DNA of 64,000 bases from Clostridiales bacterium. GTDB lineage: Bacteria > Bacillota > Clostridia > Christensenellales > UBA1242. The notes beneath the pieces were generated by a model. The model was not told the DNA's origin. It did not search any database and worked only from the letters and a program-made list of their open reading frames with translations. Shown in pieces: positions 21,058-31,058 of this stretch (its first letter is position 1; every line of letters begins with the position of its first letter). The position numbers and the translations under genes were made by a program. The DNA lies in contig CAKJYJ010000002.1 of the NCBI GenBank assembly GCA_918262735.1, forward strand, positions 80,008-144,007, in the 5' to 3' direction.

Positions 21058-21255
21058 TTACCAATCTTGTTTTTTTAATGTGTGAGATTTGACATCGTCG
21101 TAGAATGCAAAATAGTTATCTTTGAATTGTTGTTTAGATGTTTTGAAGCAATTGATAAGTTCGTCAAGTTCTTCTAGTGTGTAGTCGCTCAACTTAAAAT
21201 CCTCATCATATTGTTCAATTATTTTTATCCAACTTTCTCTTTCCGTTTTTTTCAT
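21058..21255 (-). CDS. Hypothetical small protein
   Basis: 65-aa ORF immediately upstream of the glycohydrolase on the same strand. Confidence 0.45.
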   Translation of the reverse strand: MKKTERESWIKIIEQYDEDFKLSDYTLEELDELINCFKTSKQQFKDNYFAFYDDVKSHTLKKQDW

Positions 21256-21331
21256 ATTAACATTATATAATAAACAGATTATTTAAGCAACCTATGGCAC
21301 ATATTTTTATTGTTTAGCATTATATTAATAT

Positions 21332-22231
21332 ATGAAAAAATTTATATATAGTGGTGTTGGAACTGCACTTATAACTCCATTTAGTAATTGCAGAATTGAT
21401 TGTCATGCGTTTGAATTACTCTTAAAAAAACAGTTAGATGCAGGGGTAGATGCGGTTATAGTTTTAGGAACAACGGGCGAAGCATCAACCATATCTGCAC
21501 ACGAGAGGATGATAATAACCAAGCTTACGCTGGGAATGTGTAAGGGTAAGGCAAAGGTTATTGTTGGGTGCGGTGCAAACAACACACAAGAGGCAATTGT
21601 TAAATATAACGATGCGGAAGATCTTGGTGCGGATGGTGCATTGATTGTTACACCGTATTATAACAAATGCACACAAAACGGGTTAATTGAGCACTATAGG
21701 GCAATTTCAGGTTCTGGCACTCTCCCAATAATTATATATAATGTTCCCTCAAGAACAGGAGTTAATATTTTGCCGGAAACCGTTGAGGTTTTATCTCACG
21801 AGAAAAATATATATGGAATAAAAGAAGCAAGCGGGAATATTCCACAAATAATGGAAATATTCAGGCTAACAAGTAACAATTTTTCAGTTTTTTCTGGTGA
21901 CGATGTTTTGAACAATGTGATTATACAAATGGGCGGGGCGGGAACGATTTCTGTGCTTTCGAACATTGTTCCTAAACTGTGCAAAAAGATGTATGAGTTA
22001 AATATCAAAAAACAGTATGAAAAGTCAAACAGTATTCAATTAAGACTATTGCCACTTATTCACTCGCTTTTTGCTGAGGTCAATCCAATTCCAATTAAGG
22101 CAGGGCTTAGTTATCTAGGGCTTTGTAAAAACGAATTAAGGTTACCGCTCACAACTATTCAAAACGATAACTTTGAAAAACTAAAAAAAGAGATTGACTT
22201 AATTTGGGGCAAAGAGAATGATTGTGTGTAA
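21332..22231 (+). CDS. dapA: 4-hydroxy-tetrahydrodipicolinate synthase
   Basis: VIVLGTTGEAST, IVTPYYNKCTQNGL, PIIIYNVPSRTGVN, YGIKEASGN. Confidence 0.93.
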   Translation: MKKFIYSGVGTALITPFSNCRIDCHAFELLLKKQLDAGVDAVIVLGTTGEASTISAHERMIITKLTLGMCKGKAKVIVGCGANNTQEAIVKYNDAEDLGADGALIVTPYYNKCTQNGLIEHYRAISGSGTLPIIIYNVPSRTGVNILPETVEVLSHEKNIYGIKEASGNIPQIMEIFRLTSNNFSVFSGDDVLNNVIIQMGGAGTISVLSNIVPKLCKKMYELNIKKQYEKSNSIQLRLLPLIHSLFAEVNPIPIKAGLSYLGLCKNELRLPLTTIQNDNFEKLKKEIDLIWGKENDCV

Positions 22232-23456
22232 GTTTGGCGGAACCAGTGTTGCAGGGCCGGAAAGTGCATTATTAATTAAAAAGATTATAAATTCTAATCC
22301 CAACCGAAAAATAATTGTTGTTTCGGCATTAGGCAAAAGCGATGATTACCGTTATAAAGTAACAGACAAATTATTTGAGTTATATGGTAATTATTCAAAT
22401 GGAGAAGATTACTCGGACTGCATTAATGACGTTTTTACAAGATATGAAAAAATGTCAGAATATTTGGGAGTAAAGATTAATTGGAATGTGCAAAAGCAAC
22501 AATTAATTCGGGATTTGCTGGAAAAAAGAGTTACAAGGGCATATGTTGTATCTAGAGGGGAATATTATTCCGCACTTTTATATTCAAAATATCTTGGTGG
22601 GCAATTTTTAGATGCAACCGATTATATTTATTTTAATAAAAACGGTAAATTAAATATTAATAGAACAATAAAAATGCTAAAAACATTGGACAAGGAAAAG
22701 TTGTATGTTATTGGTGGATTCTATGGGGCATTTGCGAACAAAGAGGTTTGTGTGTTTGATAGGGGTGGTTCTGATATAACTGGGGCGGTAATGGCAAAGG
22801 GTCTGAACGCAGAAATTTATGAAAACTATACAGATGTTTGTGGGGTTTATGATAAAAACCCAAATGTGTTTGTTGGCGCAAAAAACTTACCAATACTTAG
22901 TTACAAAACCACAATCCAAATGGCAGAGGCGGGGAATGAGGTTATACATAAAGATGCACTACTAATTTTGAAAAACACGCAAACAATTCTTTTAATAAAA
23001 GACACCAGTAATTATATGAAATTAGGAACGGTGGTTTTGGATAATGGTGTTGTTTCAGATGATTTGTATATTTGTACAATGAAGACTGTTTGTTTAATAA
23101 CAAAGAATGTAACCAATGAACTACTTACACGCATTGGTCATTGGGGTGACATTAAAAATATATATACTACCAAAAATTGTTACTATGTTATTGTAAATAA
23201 TTGCGTTAAATCGCCAAACTGTTTGCGTGAGTGTTGTGGGAATAAAGTGGACTACGTTTATGTAATAAAACTGTTTTCTAATATAAAAATTAGTAAAAAT
23301 AATCTAAAATTAGCAAAAAAAATAGCAAAAATGGTGAAAAATTATGCATTTTTTTGTAAATTTTGCGCAATTGATAACAATGTAACAATTATTTGTGATG
23401 GAAAATATTATGGCGTTGTGTTAAAAATAATTAACCGTTGTTTACAAAAAAAATAA
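22218..23456 (+). CDS. lysC: Aspartate kinase (divergent C-terminus)
   Basis: IVCKFGGTSVAG, VFDRGGSDITGAVMAKGL; overlaps the dapA stop. Confidence 0.85.
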   Translation: MIVCKFGGTSVAGPESALLIKKIINSNPNRKIIVVSALGKSDDYRYKVTDKLFELYGNYSNGEDYSDCINDVFTRYEKMSEYLGVKINWNVQKQQLIRDLLEKRVTRAYVVSRGEYYSALLYSKYLGGQFLDATDYIYFNKNGKLNINRTIKMLKTLDKEKLYVIGGFYGAFANKEVCVFDRGGSDITGAVMAKGLNAEIYENYTDVCGVYDKNPNVFVGAKNLPILSYKTTIQMAEAGNEVIHKDALLILKNTQTILLIKDTSNYMKLGTVVLDNGVVSDDLYICTMKTVCLITKNVTNELLTRIGHWGDIKNIYTTKNCYYVIVNNCVKSPNCLRECCGNKVDYVYVIKLFSNIKISKNNLKLAKKIAKMVKNYAFFCKFCAIDNNVTIICDGKYYGVVLKIINRCLQKK

Positions 23457-23490
23457 AATATGATAAACTTATGGCAATTGGGGGATTAAT

Positions 23491-24372
23491 ATGAAAAATC
23501 TACTTGTTGTTTATAATGAATCAATTCCTAGTGATGAATTCAAATCAAAAAACACACACTTGCTTGACCTTGCAAGGCATTATAATTATGATGTGACACT
23601 AAAGAGTAATACGGAGCTTTACACATACCTAAACACAAATGCAGTTAAAACCTTTTATGGAAATCTTAATTATGACTGTTGCTTGTTCTTTGACCAAGAT
23701 GCATACCTTGCAAAAAATTTGGAAATGCTTGGCATGAGAGTCATTAATAGTCCACGTGCCCTTTTAATGTGTGAGAATAAGGCAAATATGTATCAAGAAC
23801 TTGTTGCAAATCATATTTCTGTTCCAAGAACATTTATTCTTCCAGAACAAAAAATATATAATCAAGCCGGTATAAAAAACTTTATTGATGAGGCAGTTAA
23901 CCAGCTTGGGCTTCCACTTATTATTAAAGAGTGGTATGGTGGTTCCGGAACTGGTGTTTATTTAGTAAAGACGAAACCTGATGTTTATGCGGTTATTGAT
24001 AAGTTTAAGGGCAAAAGAATTCTGCTTCAAGAATTTATTTCGGAAGCATCTGGAAACGACCTGAGACTTTTTGTTGTTAAAGGGAAGGTTGTTGCATCAC
24101 TTCGCCGTCAGTCAGCCGATGGAAACTTTAGATCAAATGTTGGTCTTGGTGGTAAGTTAACACCATATATTCCAACAATTGTTGAAAACAAACTTGCAAT
24201 AGATGCAACAAAGGCGATGGGCTGTGATTTTGCCGTTGTTGATATGTTAAAGGGCGTAACGGGTTCGCTTGTCTGCGAGGTTAACAGCACCGCAAACATT
24301 AATAATTTTATTGAATGTACTGGCGTTGACATAGCTGATATTTTAATTAAAGAGTGCATTAAGAAAAAGTAA
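23491..24372 (+). CDS. ATP-grasp (RimK-like) ligase
   Basis: PLIIKEWYGGSGTGVYLV, ILLQEFI, VCEVNSTANINNF. Confidence 0.8.
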   Translation: MKNLLVVYNESIPSDEFKSKNTHLLDLARHYNYDVTLKSNTELYTYLNTNAVKTFYGNLNYDCCLFFDQDAYLAKNLEMLGMRVINSPRALLMCENKANMYQELVANHISVPRTFILPEQKIYNQAGIKNFIDEAVNQLGLPLIIKEWYGGSGTGVYLVKTKPDVYAVIDKFKGKRILLQEFISEASGNDLRLFVVKGKVVASLRRQSADGNFRSNVGLGGKLTPYIPTIVENKLAIDATKAMGCDFAVVDMLKGVTGSLVCEVNSTANINNFIECTGVDIADILIKECIKKK

Positions 24373-24377
24373 ATCTA

Positions 24378-24424
24378 TTTACAAAAAAACACCTCAACCA
24401 ATTGTGGCTTTGGTGTTTTTTTAA
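24378..24424 (+). terminator. Rho-independent terminator
   Basis: AAAAAACACC...GGTGTTTTTTT. Confidence 0.65.
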
Positions 24425-24439
24425 TTAACAATAGTTTGA

Positions 24440-24760
24440 TTATTTTGATTTAGTTAATTTAATAAAAGAAACATCAACAACATTTTCAAAATCTTTCATT
24501 ATTTCGGTTTTTGTTGGAAAAAAAGGAAACGGCCTTTTATTTTTAACATATTCGGCAACAAGAGTCTTTGCAAGGGTTGTTAGTTCAGCCTTGCAGGCTT
24601 CTTTTGTTTTTGAAATGCAATTTCTATTTGTTATTCCGGGAACAAAACCATGAAATTCTGTTAGCCCATCTTCTTTTTTGTATATTATTACCAATGGCAT
24701 TTTTAGTTCATTTGTTTCGCTAAAAGCATCGGCCTTTCCTTCACACGTTATTCTTGGCAT
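24440..24760 (-). CDS. Hypothetical protein
   Basis: 106-aa ORF with SD. Confidence 0.5.
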   Translation of the reverse strand: MPRITCEGKADAFSETNELKMPLVIIYKKEDGLTEFHGFVPGITNRNCISKTKEACKAELTTLAKTLVAEYVKNKRPFPFFPTKTEIMKDFENVVDVSFIKLTKSK

Positions 24761-24818
24761 AATTCACCCCTTTTTTATATTGTAAAACAAAAATAAAAAT
24801 AATCAAAGCATTTTTACA

Positions 24819-25319
24819 CTATTCTTCAATTCTGTAACCTAGAATATGTAACAATCTTAGTTTGACATAATTATATTGTGAAAGTTGTCGATTTTTCACA
24901 TCATTCGTGTTTGCGCAAACATATATACCTGTAGGGGTTCGAGATTCTATTTTTGTTATAATTAAACTATGGCCAAATGCGAAAGCATCACCAAATCTTA
25001 GTTGAATAACGTCCCCAACATCACATACTTCAAGTGGGCTGATGGTGGCATATGGGCCAACGCTTTTGTTATTTATCAGGAAGTTATATAGTGGTTCAAC
25101 ATTTGCCCAAGAAGTTGAAGTGTTTGCAGGGGAGATATAATACCAGCCATTATCTGTAAAATTCATTTTTGGGGCTCCGGCGTATATGCATTGAGAAATA
25201 TAGTTTGTGCAGTTCCCGCCACTTGTTGTGTAGTTAAAATATTCTGGGTTTCTTACAAGGGCATATTTAAGGGCATAATCAACCGCGGCATTTCGATTAT
25301 ATGTTCTATTTTTTAACAT
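24819..25319 (-). CDS. Amidase-domain (Amidase_6-like) protein
   Basis: YNRNAAVDYALKYA...GGNCTNYISQCIYAGAPKM...GHSLIITKI. Confidence 0.8.
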   Translation of the reverse strand: MLKNRTYNRNAAVDYALKYALVRNPEYFNYTTSGGNCTNYISQCIYAGAPKMNFTDNGWYYISPANTSTSWANVEPLYNFLINNKSVGPYATISPLEVCDVGDVIQLRFGDAFAFGHSLIITKIESRTPTGIYVCANTNDVKNRQLSQYNYVKLRLLHILGYRIEE

Positions 25320-25394
25320 ATATTTTTATATGATAAAACGCTAATAATTTGTCAAAAAGGAAATAATATGGTAAAATAAAATAAGAAGGTGGTT

Positions 25395-26108
25395 ATGAAA
25401 GAAAAACATAGATATCACGTATGGGATTATGTAAACATTGTTGTTTTTTATTCTATTTTTATTCTGTTTTTAGTTGCAAGTGTAATGGGAATTATACAGG
25501 TATCAAAAGGACAAATTGAAGCAAAAGACCTGATATATAGAATATTATTAACACTTCTTATGTGTGTGCCATTCTTAGTTAAAAAAATATTTAGAATAAC
25601 ATTTTCAAGAGTTGTTTCAATCGTCTATTATTTATATATGTTTCTTGCCGGATTTTTGGGAGTTGTGCTAAGTTTTTATGTTAAGGTTGAGTGGTGGGAC
25701 ATATTAATTCATTTTTTAATGGGTTTAGCTGTGTCGGTACTATCAATATATGTTTTGAACTTAACCGTATACAAAAAGGACACATCAAAGCATAATCTCT
25801 TTTTCACATTCTTATTTATGCTTAGTTTCACAATGCTTGTGGGTGTTTTGTGGGAAATATTAGAGTTTACTGGTGATGCTATCTTTAACATGGGCTATCA
25901 AAGATATGTAACGTATGATGGAGAAGTGCTTATTGGTAGGGCTGTTCTAATAGACACAATGACGGATTTACTAATGGAACTTGGCGGAGCGGTAATGGGT
26001 ATTATATTCACAGTTGTTACCAAAGGAATTGATAAAAACTTTCTAAAAACTTTTAAGATTAAGAAGCTAAAACATTTAGAACCAGAAGTTGAAGACATTG
26101 AAGAATAA
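25395..26108 (+). CDS. Hypothetical polytopic membrane protein
   Basis: Several TM segments; GVLWEILEFTGDAIFNMG; start ATG after SD aagaaggtgg. Confidence 0.6.
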   Translation: MKEKHRYHVWDYVNIVVFYSIFILFLVASVMGIIQVSKGQIEAKDLIYRILLTLLMCVPFLVKKIFRITFSRVVSIVYYLYMFLAGFLGVVLSFYVKVEWWDILIHFLMGLAVSVLSIYVLNLTVYKKDTSKHNLFFTFLFMLSFTMLVGVLWEILEFTGDAIFNMGYQRYVTYDGEVLIGRAVLIDTMTDLLMELGGAVMGIIFTVVTKGIDKNFLKTFKIKKLKHLEPEVEDIEE

Positions 26109-26135
26109 TAAATATAATCAAATAATTATAAACCA

Positions 26136-26165
26136 AAAATGCAAGGCACCGCCTTGCATTTTTAT
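26136..26165. terminator. Bidirectional terminator between convergent genes
   Basis: AAAATGCAAGGC acc GCCTTGCATTTTT. Confidence 0.8.
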
Positions 26166-26177
26166 AACAATCCATTA

Positions 26178-26864
26178 TTATTCTTTTAGACCAGTTGAGT
26201 TTCTTGCACCACAAATAGGGCAGTTGTTAAGTTTTTTATCATAGCAAGAATCACAGTATTCGCAGACCACATTGTTTTCGTAGAATGTTTTATTCTTTGC
26301 TTCTTTTGTTGCCTGTTTTGCAATATCATCTAATTTTGAATAAACCATTTCGCAGTCATGAATATCAAAAAACACGGTTGCTGCTTTGTTTCCGGTTATG
26401 TATATGTCGCCAACCCTAAATAGTTTGTCCCAAAAGCTTCGTTTAATATTAATAGAGTTTAATTCTTCTAATTTAATTTCATCAATAATCCTGCCTGATT
26501 TGCCACTTTGGTTAATTATTCGTTCGTTTGTTATGTAGTATTTGTTGTATTTTAGTTCTGCAAGCCCCTTAAATAGTTGCCATAGAAAAATCCAAACAGG
26601 CATTAAGTGAAGGGCAAAAAAAGGAATAATAAAGAAAAAGGTTAATGGAGTTATGGCGCCCTGAGAGAATAACAGCACAATTATTCCAATATCAATTGCG
26701 CCCCATAAAAGAGCAACAGGGAAGAATGATGCACATTTTTGAAGGGCATATGAAATTCTTTTTGGTTTACTTTTCCAGAGTATCATTTCATTCTTACCCA
26801 AAGTTTTGTTAATATCTAAACACTCATCAGTTTTTGTTTTGAAATAGTTTTGATCAATTTTCAT
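26178..26864 (-). CDS. PH-like (bPH) membrane protein with C-terminal zinc ribbon
   Basis: Two TMs, YYITNERIINQSGKSGRIIDEIKLEELNSINI, terminal CEYCDSCYDKKLNNCPICG. Confidence 0.7.
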   Translation of the reverse strand: MKIDQNYFKTKTDECLDINKTLGKNEMILWKSKPKRISYALQKCASFFPVALLWGAIDIGIIVLLFSQGAITPLTFFFIIPFFALHLMPVWIFLWQLFKGLAELKYNKYYITNERIINQSGKSGRIIDEIKLEELNSINIKRSFWDKLFRVGDIYITGNKAATVFFDIHDCEMVYSKLDDIAKQATKEAKNKTFYENNVVCEYCDSCYDKKLNNCPICGARNSTGLKE

Positions 26865-27005
26865 ATATAGCTCCATATATTCCTTGGTTATAAATAACCA
26901 GACAAACAACTATTTTAAGTATACACAATTTTGCCAACTTTTCAAAATGATTTACATGACTGCCCATACATTTTTACACCATACATAACATATTTATTAG
27001 AACAG

Positions 27006-27034
27006 TTGAATTTTTAATAACAGTATGGTATACT
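27006..27034 (+). promoter_or_regulatory. Putative sigma-70-type promoter of the host tRNA-Arg gene
   Basis: TTGAAT-N17-TATACT, 37 bp upstream of the tRNA 5' half. Confidence 0.6.
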
Positions 27035-27071
27035 AATCCACGATTTTGGGTAATTCAACACCCATAATTTT

Positions 27072-27111
<40 letters not shown>

Positions 27112-27237
27112 TATCGACTTGGACAAAATTAAAATCCCTAAACATCCCTAAAATACTGACAATTTGCAAGTAATCCAAACTCACACAAAACCAAAGTTCA
27201 CCAAAAGTTCACCCAACCCAAACAAAAACCCTAATAT

Positions 27238-27314
<77 letters not shown>

Positions 27315-27339
27315 ATTTCTAAAGAAAAAAGACGCTATT

Positions 27340-27930
27340 TTACGGCGTCTTTTTCTGTGATATTCTTACTATATCTGAACGATTAGATTTTAATTTTATT
27401 ATTTTGTTAATATTCATATCAACATTTTTTGCAAAAATGTGGAGCGTTTTTTCTTGATTACCTTTCAATGACATACATTTACATTCGTAAATTCTATATT
27501 TTAAAATATTTAATGTGGGATTAATATAATACAAGTTTTCTCTTATATAAATAAATCCAAGTAGTAAATGTATCATACATATAAAAATACAATCAAATAG
27601 CAAATCTGTGTAAGGGACAGCAAAGGCTGTTAAAACCAACAAAGAAAAATGAGTAAAATATTGTTCCCCTGTATGATTTTTACATTCAACTATTTTGTAC
27701 TCTATTCCTAGTGAGTTTTCTTTAAATTTTAATGTTTTAATAGTTATTAAAACGGAAGCCAATATGCCTATGAAAGTTAATAGTGCAACAATTCCAAAGC
27801 AAATCCAAGATTTTAAACTCATTGTATAATCACTATTTACTAAATAATTTGGAATCATTCTTACCAAGAATATTATATTCATAAAACATACAGCCATTAA
27901 ATAATAAAAGATTTTTTCAATTATTTTCAT
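27340..27930 (-). CDS. Membrane protein, candidate KwaA-like partner
   Basis: About 4 TM segments, YYINPTLNILKYRIYEC C-terminal segment; 4-bp overlap with the upstream KwaB-like gene. Confidence 0.5.
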   Translation of the reverse strand: MKIIEKIFYYLMAVCFMNIIFLVRMIPNYLVNSDYTMSLKSWICFGIVALLTFIGILASVLITIKTLKFKENSLGIEYKIVECKNHTGEQYFTHFSLLVLTAFAVPYTDLLFDCIFICMIHLLLGFIYIRENLYYINPTLNILKYRIYECKCMSLKGNQEKTLHIFAKNVDMNINKIIKLKSNRSDIVRISQKKTP

Positions 27931-28871
27931 TCTTCTACCTTATCTTCAAATATATTATATTTTAATTCTTTCGAGATTAAGTTGATAATTTTTTTACCAT
28001 TCTTTTTAGTTACATTTAACAAATCTTCTTTAAAATCTTCTTCACTAAACACATTTCTACATTTATCTAAAATACGATTTTTTAAATCTTTAGGATCAAA
28101 TGTTTCTATTGCATTTAAATAACTAGTATCTTTACTAATTTTTGCAATGCCTCTATATGCATATTTATTTTTTAATAAATCCATAAATTTATCTGCGTTA
28201 TAAAATATTTTCCATTTTGAAACATGTTCAGATGCTGTTTTCATTGCCGTTTCTTTCAAATTTTCATCATAATCAAATATAGAGTTGAATCTTGTTTCGC
28301 TTAATATATATACATTACCATTTAAGACGACAACATCTATATTATAATTTAATGTTAATGCTTTTGTATTTTCTTTTTCTTTAAAGCGTCCATATTCTTC
28401 TAAGAATAATCGCTTAAATTTCAATACTTTTTGAGTGTTCTGATATTTTGAAACAAAATAGCAATAAGAGTCATCTGTTGTGTCTTTTATTTCAGTTACA
28501 TAAAGGTTTAAATCTTCATTATTATATGATAACGTTTCACTAGCATTTAAAGTGTCGATATCTCTTTGCGATAAATTTCCACAACTATTTATTGCTTCAT
28601 ATATAGCATTCCATCTTTTTTCAATTGAAGATAAATTAAGAACGGGTAATGCATTATTCTCGTTACCGTTTGGATTATAGTTTTTTATTTCTCTATTGAT
28701 AAATCCATATAAATAGTCGTTGTAGTCTTTTAACAATGAAGAATTAATATCGTCTGGCAATAAAACTGCATTGTTAAGTTTCTCGCTTCTTGCATCGAAC
28801 TTTACTAAATATATATTAATTTCACAATGCTTTAATCTTTCAATTAATTCAGTAATAACTATATTTTCCAT
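27927..28871 (-). CDS. DUF4868/KwaB-like protein
   Basis: 314 aa; IDVVVLNGNVYILSETRFNSIFDYDENLKETA resembles DUF4868 (KwaB). Confidence 0.55.
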   Translation of the reverse strand: MENIVITELIERLKHCEINIYLVKFDARSEKLNNAVLLPDDINSSLLKDYNDYLYGFINREIKNYNPNGNENNALPVLNLSSIEKRWNAIYEAINSCGNLSQRDIDTLNASETLSYNNEDLNLYVTEIKDTTDDSYCYFVSKYQNTQKVLKFKRLFLEEYGRFKEKENTKALTLNYNIDVVVLNGNVYILSETRFNSIFDYDENLKETAMKTASEHVSKWKIFYNADKFMDLLKNKYAYRGIAKISKDTSYLNAIETFDPKDLKNRILDKCRNVFSEEDFKEDLLNVTKKNGKKIINLISKELKYNIFEDKVEE

Positions 28872-28935
28872 AATATCTCCTTAAGTTAAGATATTATAAC
28901 ATAAATTATGACAAATTACCATACATATTGACAAT

Positions 28936-30327
28936 TTATTCAAATATTTTATTTATAACTTCGCTAGCATGGATATCAGAGTTTTTCAAGAAGTGGCTAT
29001 AGAAGTCGCTGGTGGTTGATGCTTTGCTATGGCCAGCTCTGGCTGATACTGTTTTCATATCCACACCTGCCATCAGTTGAAGAGTAATGTTAGTATGTCT
29101 AAGTGAGTGTAGTGTGACGATTGGTAGTCCAGCCCTTGCGAGAGATTTTTGTAGCCATACTCGTAAGAGTCCTGGGCAGATATCTTTGCCATCTTCTGTG
29201 CAGAAGAGCCTATCTGTGTCACCAAGTCTATCTCCAAGATATCTCTTTTGGTTTTGCCACCAAGTTTCGTATTCATGCAAGTATTCAATGAGTTTATCTG
29301 GCATTGAGATTGTGCGTTTTGAATTCTCTGTTTTTGGCTCTTTTGTTATAATTCCAAATCCAACTATGTCTTGCACAGACCTTGCTATGGTCATTGTTTT
29401 GTTTTCAAAGTCTATATCTTTCCATTCAAGGCCAGCAAGTTCGCCACGCCTTATCCCCATAAAGAGTGCTATAAGTAAGGCAATCTTCCATCGTGGATTA
29501 TCAAGGTTATCCAAATACCCAGCTAGTTGCTTTGCCTCTTTGTCATTAAGTATCTTAACTTCTTTTTTATGCCCTTGAATTGGTGCAATGTAATCACGGG
29601 AAGCGAAGTTATGCTCAACCAGTCTTTGCCTTTTTGCATCGGCTAAAATTGTTGCTAGTGTTCTTTTTAGTTTTAGTATCGTTTCTTTTGCGTATGGACG
29701 GCTAATTACTTTAACATCAAACCATTCATCAAAGTTTAGGTTTAGTGCGCTACAAATTGTTTTGGCACTGTCAATTCTTATACCATTGCCAACTGTAGCA
29801 GAGTAATATATTGATCTGGAGATGCCACTATTTCTAGTAGCATCAACCAGTTTTATGCAGTGAGATTTTAGATATTGAGTTAAATCCCTTTTCAGGATTG
29901 CGTATCTCTGCTCATATTTTTTTGCCATCATTTCATCTAGGAAACCTTGCACCATGATTGGTGTTATTTGATTGAGTTTAATGTTACCAAAGTATGCATC
30001 AAACTTTCTGATATTATCTTTACCTTTTATGTAATAGTTTAGTGACCTGGTATTCTTAATCTTTTCAAGCCACTTGTTGGCATAATCAATAAAGGTTATG
30101 TCATTATCTACTGCAAGCATACCATTTAGTTGTTTTTTGAATTTATCTTCAAAATCTAAGCAAACCCTTTGCAATTCTTTCTTTGCTTGAATTTCAGTTA
30201 AGTCGTTTGGCTTTCTCCAGCACATTGACTTTGCCACAAATTGTCCAGTTCTTAGGTCTTTTGCCTTTACTTGTATTCTATAGGATATTGATCCATCATT
30301 TAATTTTTTCTTTCTTACACACGCCAT
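28936..30327 (-). CDS. int: Tyrosine recombinase/integrase with apparent inserted HTH domain
   Basis: ALFMGIRRGELAGLEWKDIDF, HSLRHTNITLQLMAGVDMKTVSARAGHSKASTTSDFYSH. Confidence 0.95.
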   Translation of the reverse strand: MACVRKKKLNDGSISYRIQVKAKDLRTGQFVAKSMCWRKPNDLTEIQAKKELQRVCLDFEDKFKKQLNGMLAVDNDITFIDYANKWLEKIKNTRSLNYYIKGKDNIRKFDAYFGNIKLNQITPIMVQGFLDEMMAKKYEQRYAILKRDLTQYLKSHCIKLVDATRNSGISRSIYYSATVGNGIRIDSAKTICSALNLNFDEWFDVKVISRPYAKETILKLKRTLATILADAKRQRLVEHNFASRDYIAPIQGHKKEVKILNDKEAKQLAGYLDNLDNPRWKIALLIALFMGIRRGELAGLEWKDIDFENKTMTIARSVQDIVGFGIITKEPKTENSKRTISMPDKLIEYLHEYETWWQNQKRYLGDRLGDTDRLFCTEDGKDICPGLLRVWLQKSLARAGLPIVTLHSLRHTNITLQLMAGVDMKTVSARAGHSKASTTSDFYSHFLKNSDIHASEVINKIFE

Positions 30328-30339
30328 ATTTTTCTCCTT

Positions 30340-30558
30340 TTACCCAATTATCACTTGTTCCATAGGTAGTTCGTATTCTTTGCTCTGTAAGAAGGCGAGC
30401 AGTGAATCGTAGTCAATCATTATCTTCTTACCAGTTTTTATGGAACGGATTTTATAGTTGTTTGCTAGTTTTCTTACTAAGAATTCACTAAGACTAGTGT
30501 TAGGATCTTCTTGTTTAATCATTTGTAAAGTTTCAGTTATTGTTCTAATTCTTTGCAT
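30340..30558 (-). CDS. Small excisionase/DNA-binding-like protein
   Basis: 72 aa, upstream of int on the same strand; KLANNYKIRSIKTGKKIMIDYDSLLAFL. Confidence 0.6.
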   Translation of the reverse strand: MQRIRTITETLQMIKQEDPNTSLSEFLVRKLANNYKIRSIKTGKKIMIDYDSLLAFLQSKEYELPMEQVIIG

Positions 30559-31058
30559 GTTTTCCTCCAGGTGCTGATCTCAACTGGACTTGAACTCCTA
30601 TGCGAAACAAAAAGTACCGCAAAAGAATATACAAGTCCAGTGAAACAGCGAAATATATTCAAAAGTAAACTTTGTATCTTTGAATTCTTTTTTGCTTTGT
30701 TTCTGTTTGTCTTTGTATCTCTGTTATTTCGGTCAAAATCGTGCCTTCTTTGATTTTTTAGCAGTCCACTTGATAATTTATCCAACTCAAAATTTATCAC
30801 TCTTAAAACTTAAATAACGGCTTGCGTTTTCATAAAATTGCCGACTGAAATTTCACATATTTTGAATTTTTTGATTTAGATTTGATTATTTTTGATTTTT
30901 ATTTTGAAATCAAAAAGTGCAAAACACCTTTATTTTTCTAGCTTTTTAATAAAAATTTTGAAAAAATTTTTGATTTTTGATTTCGCGACTTTTTGTGTGC
31001 GACTGCCGTCCCGCTCTTTATAGGGCTTCGGCTAGAGATTTGACCGCCCCTGGGGGTG

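Noticed and set aside
30537-30800. 87-aa minus-strand ORF
   Set aside because: Overlaps the excisionase-like gene start, low-complexity Lys/Asn/Arg composition, no clear SD.
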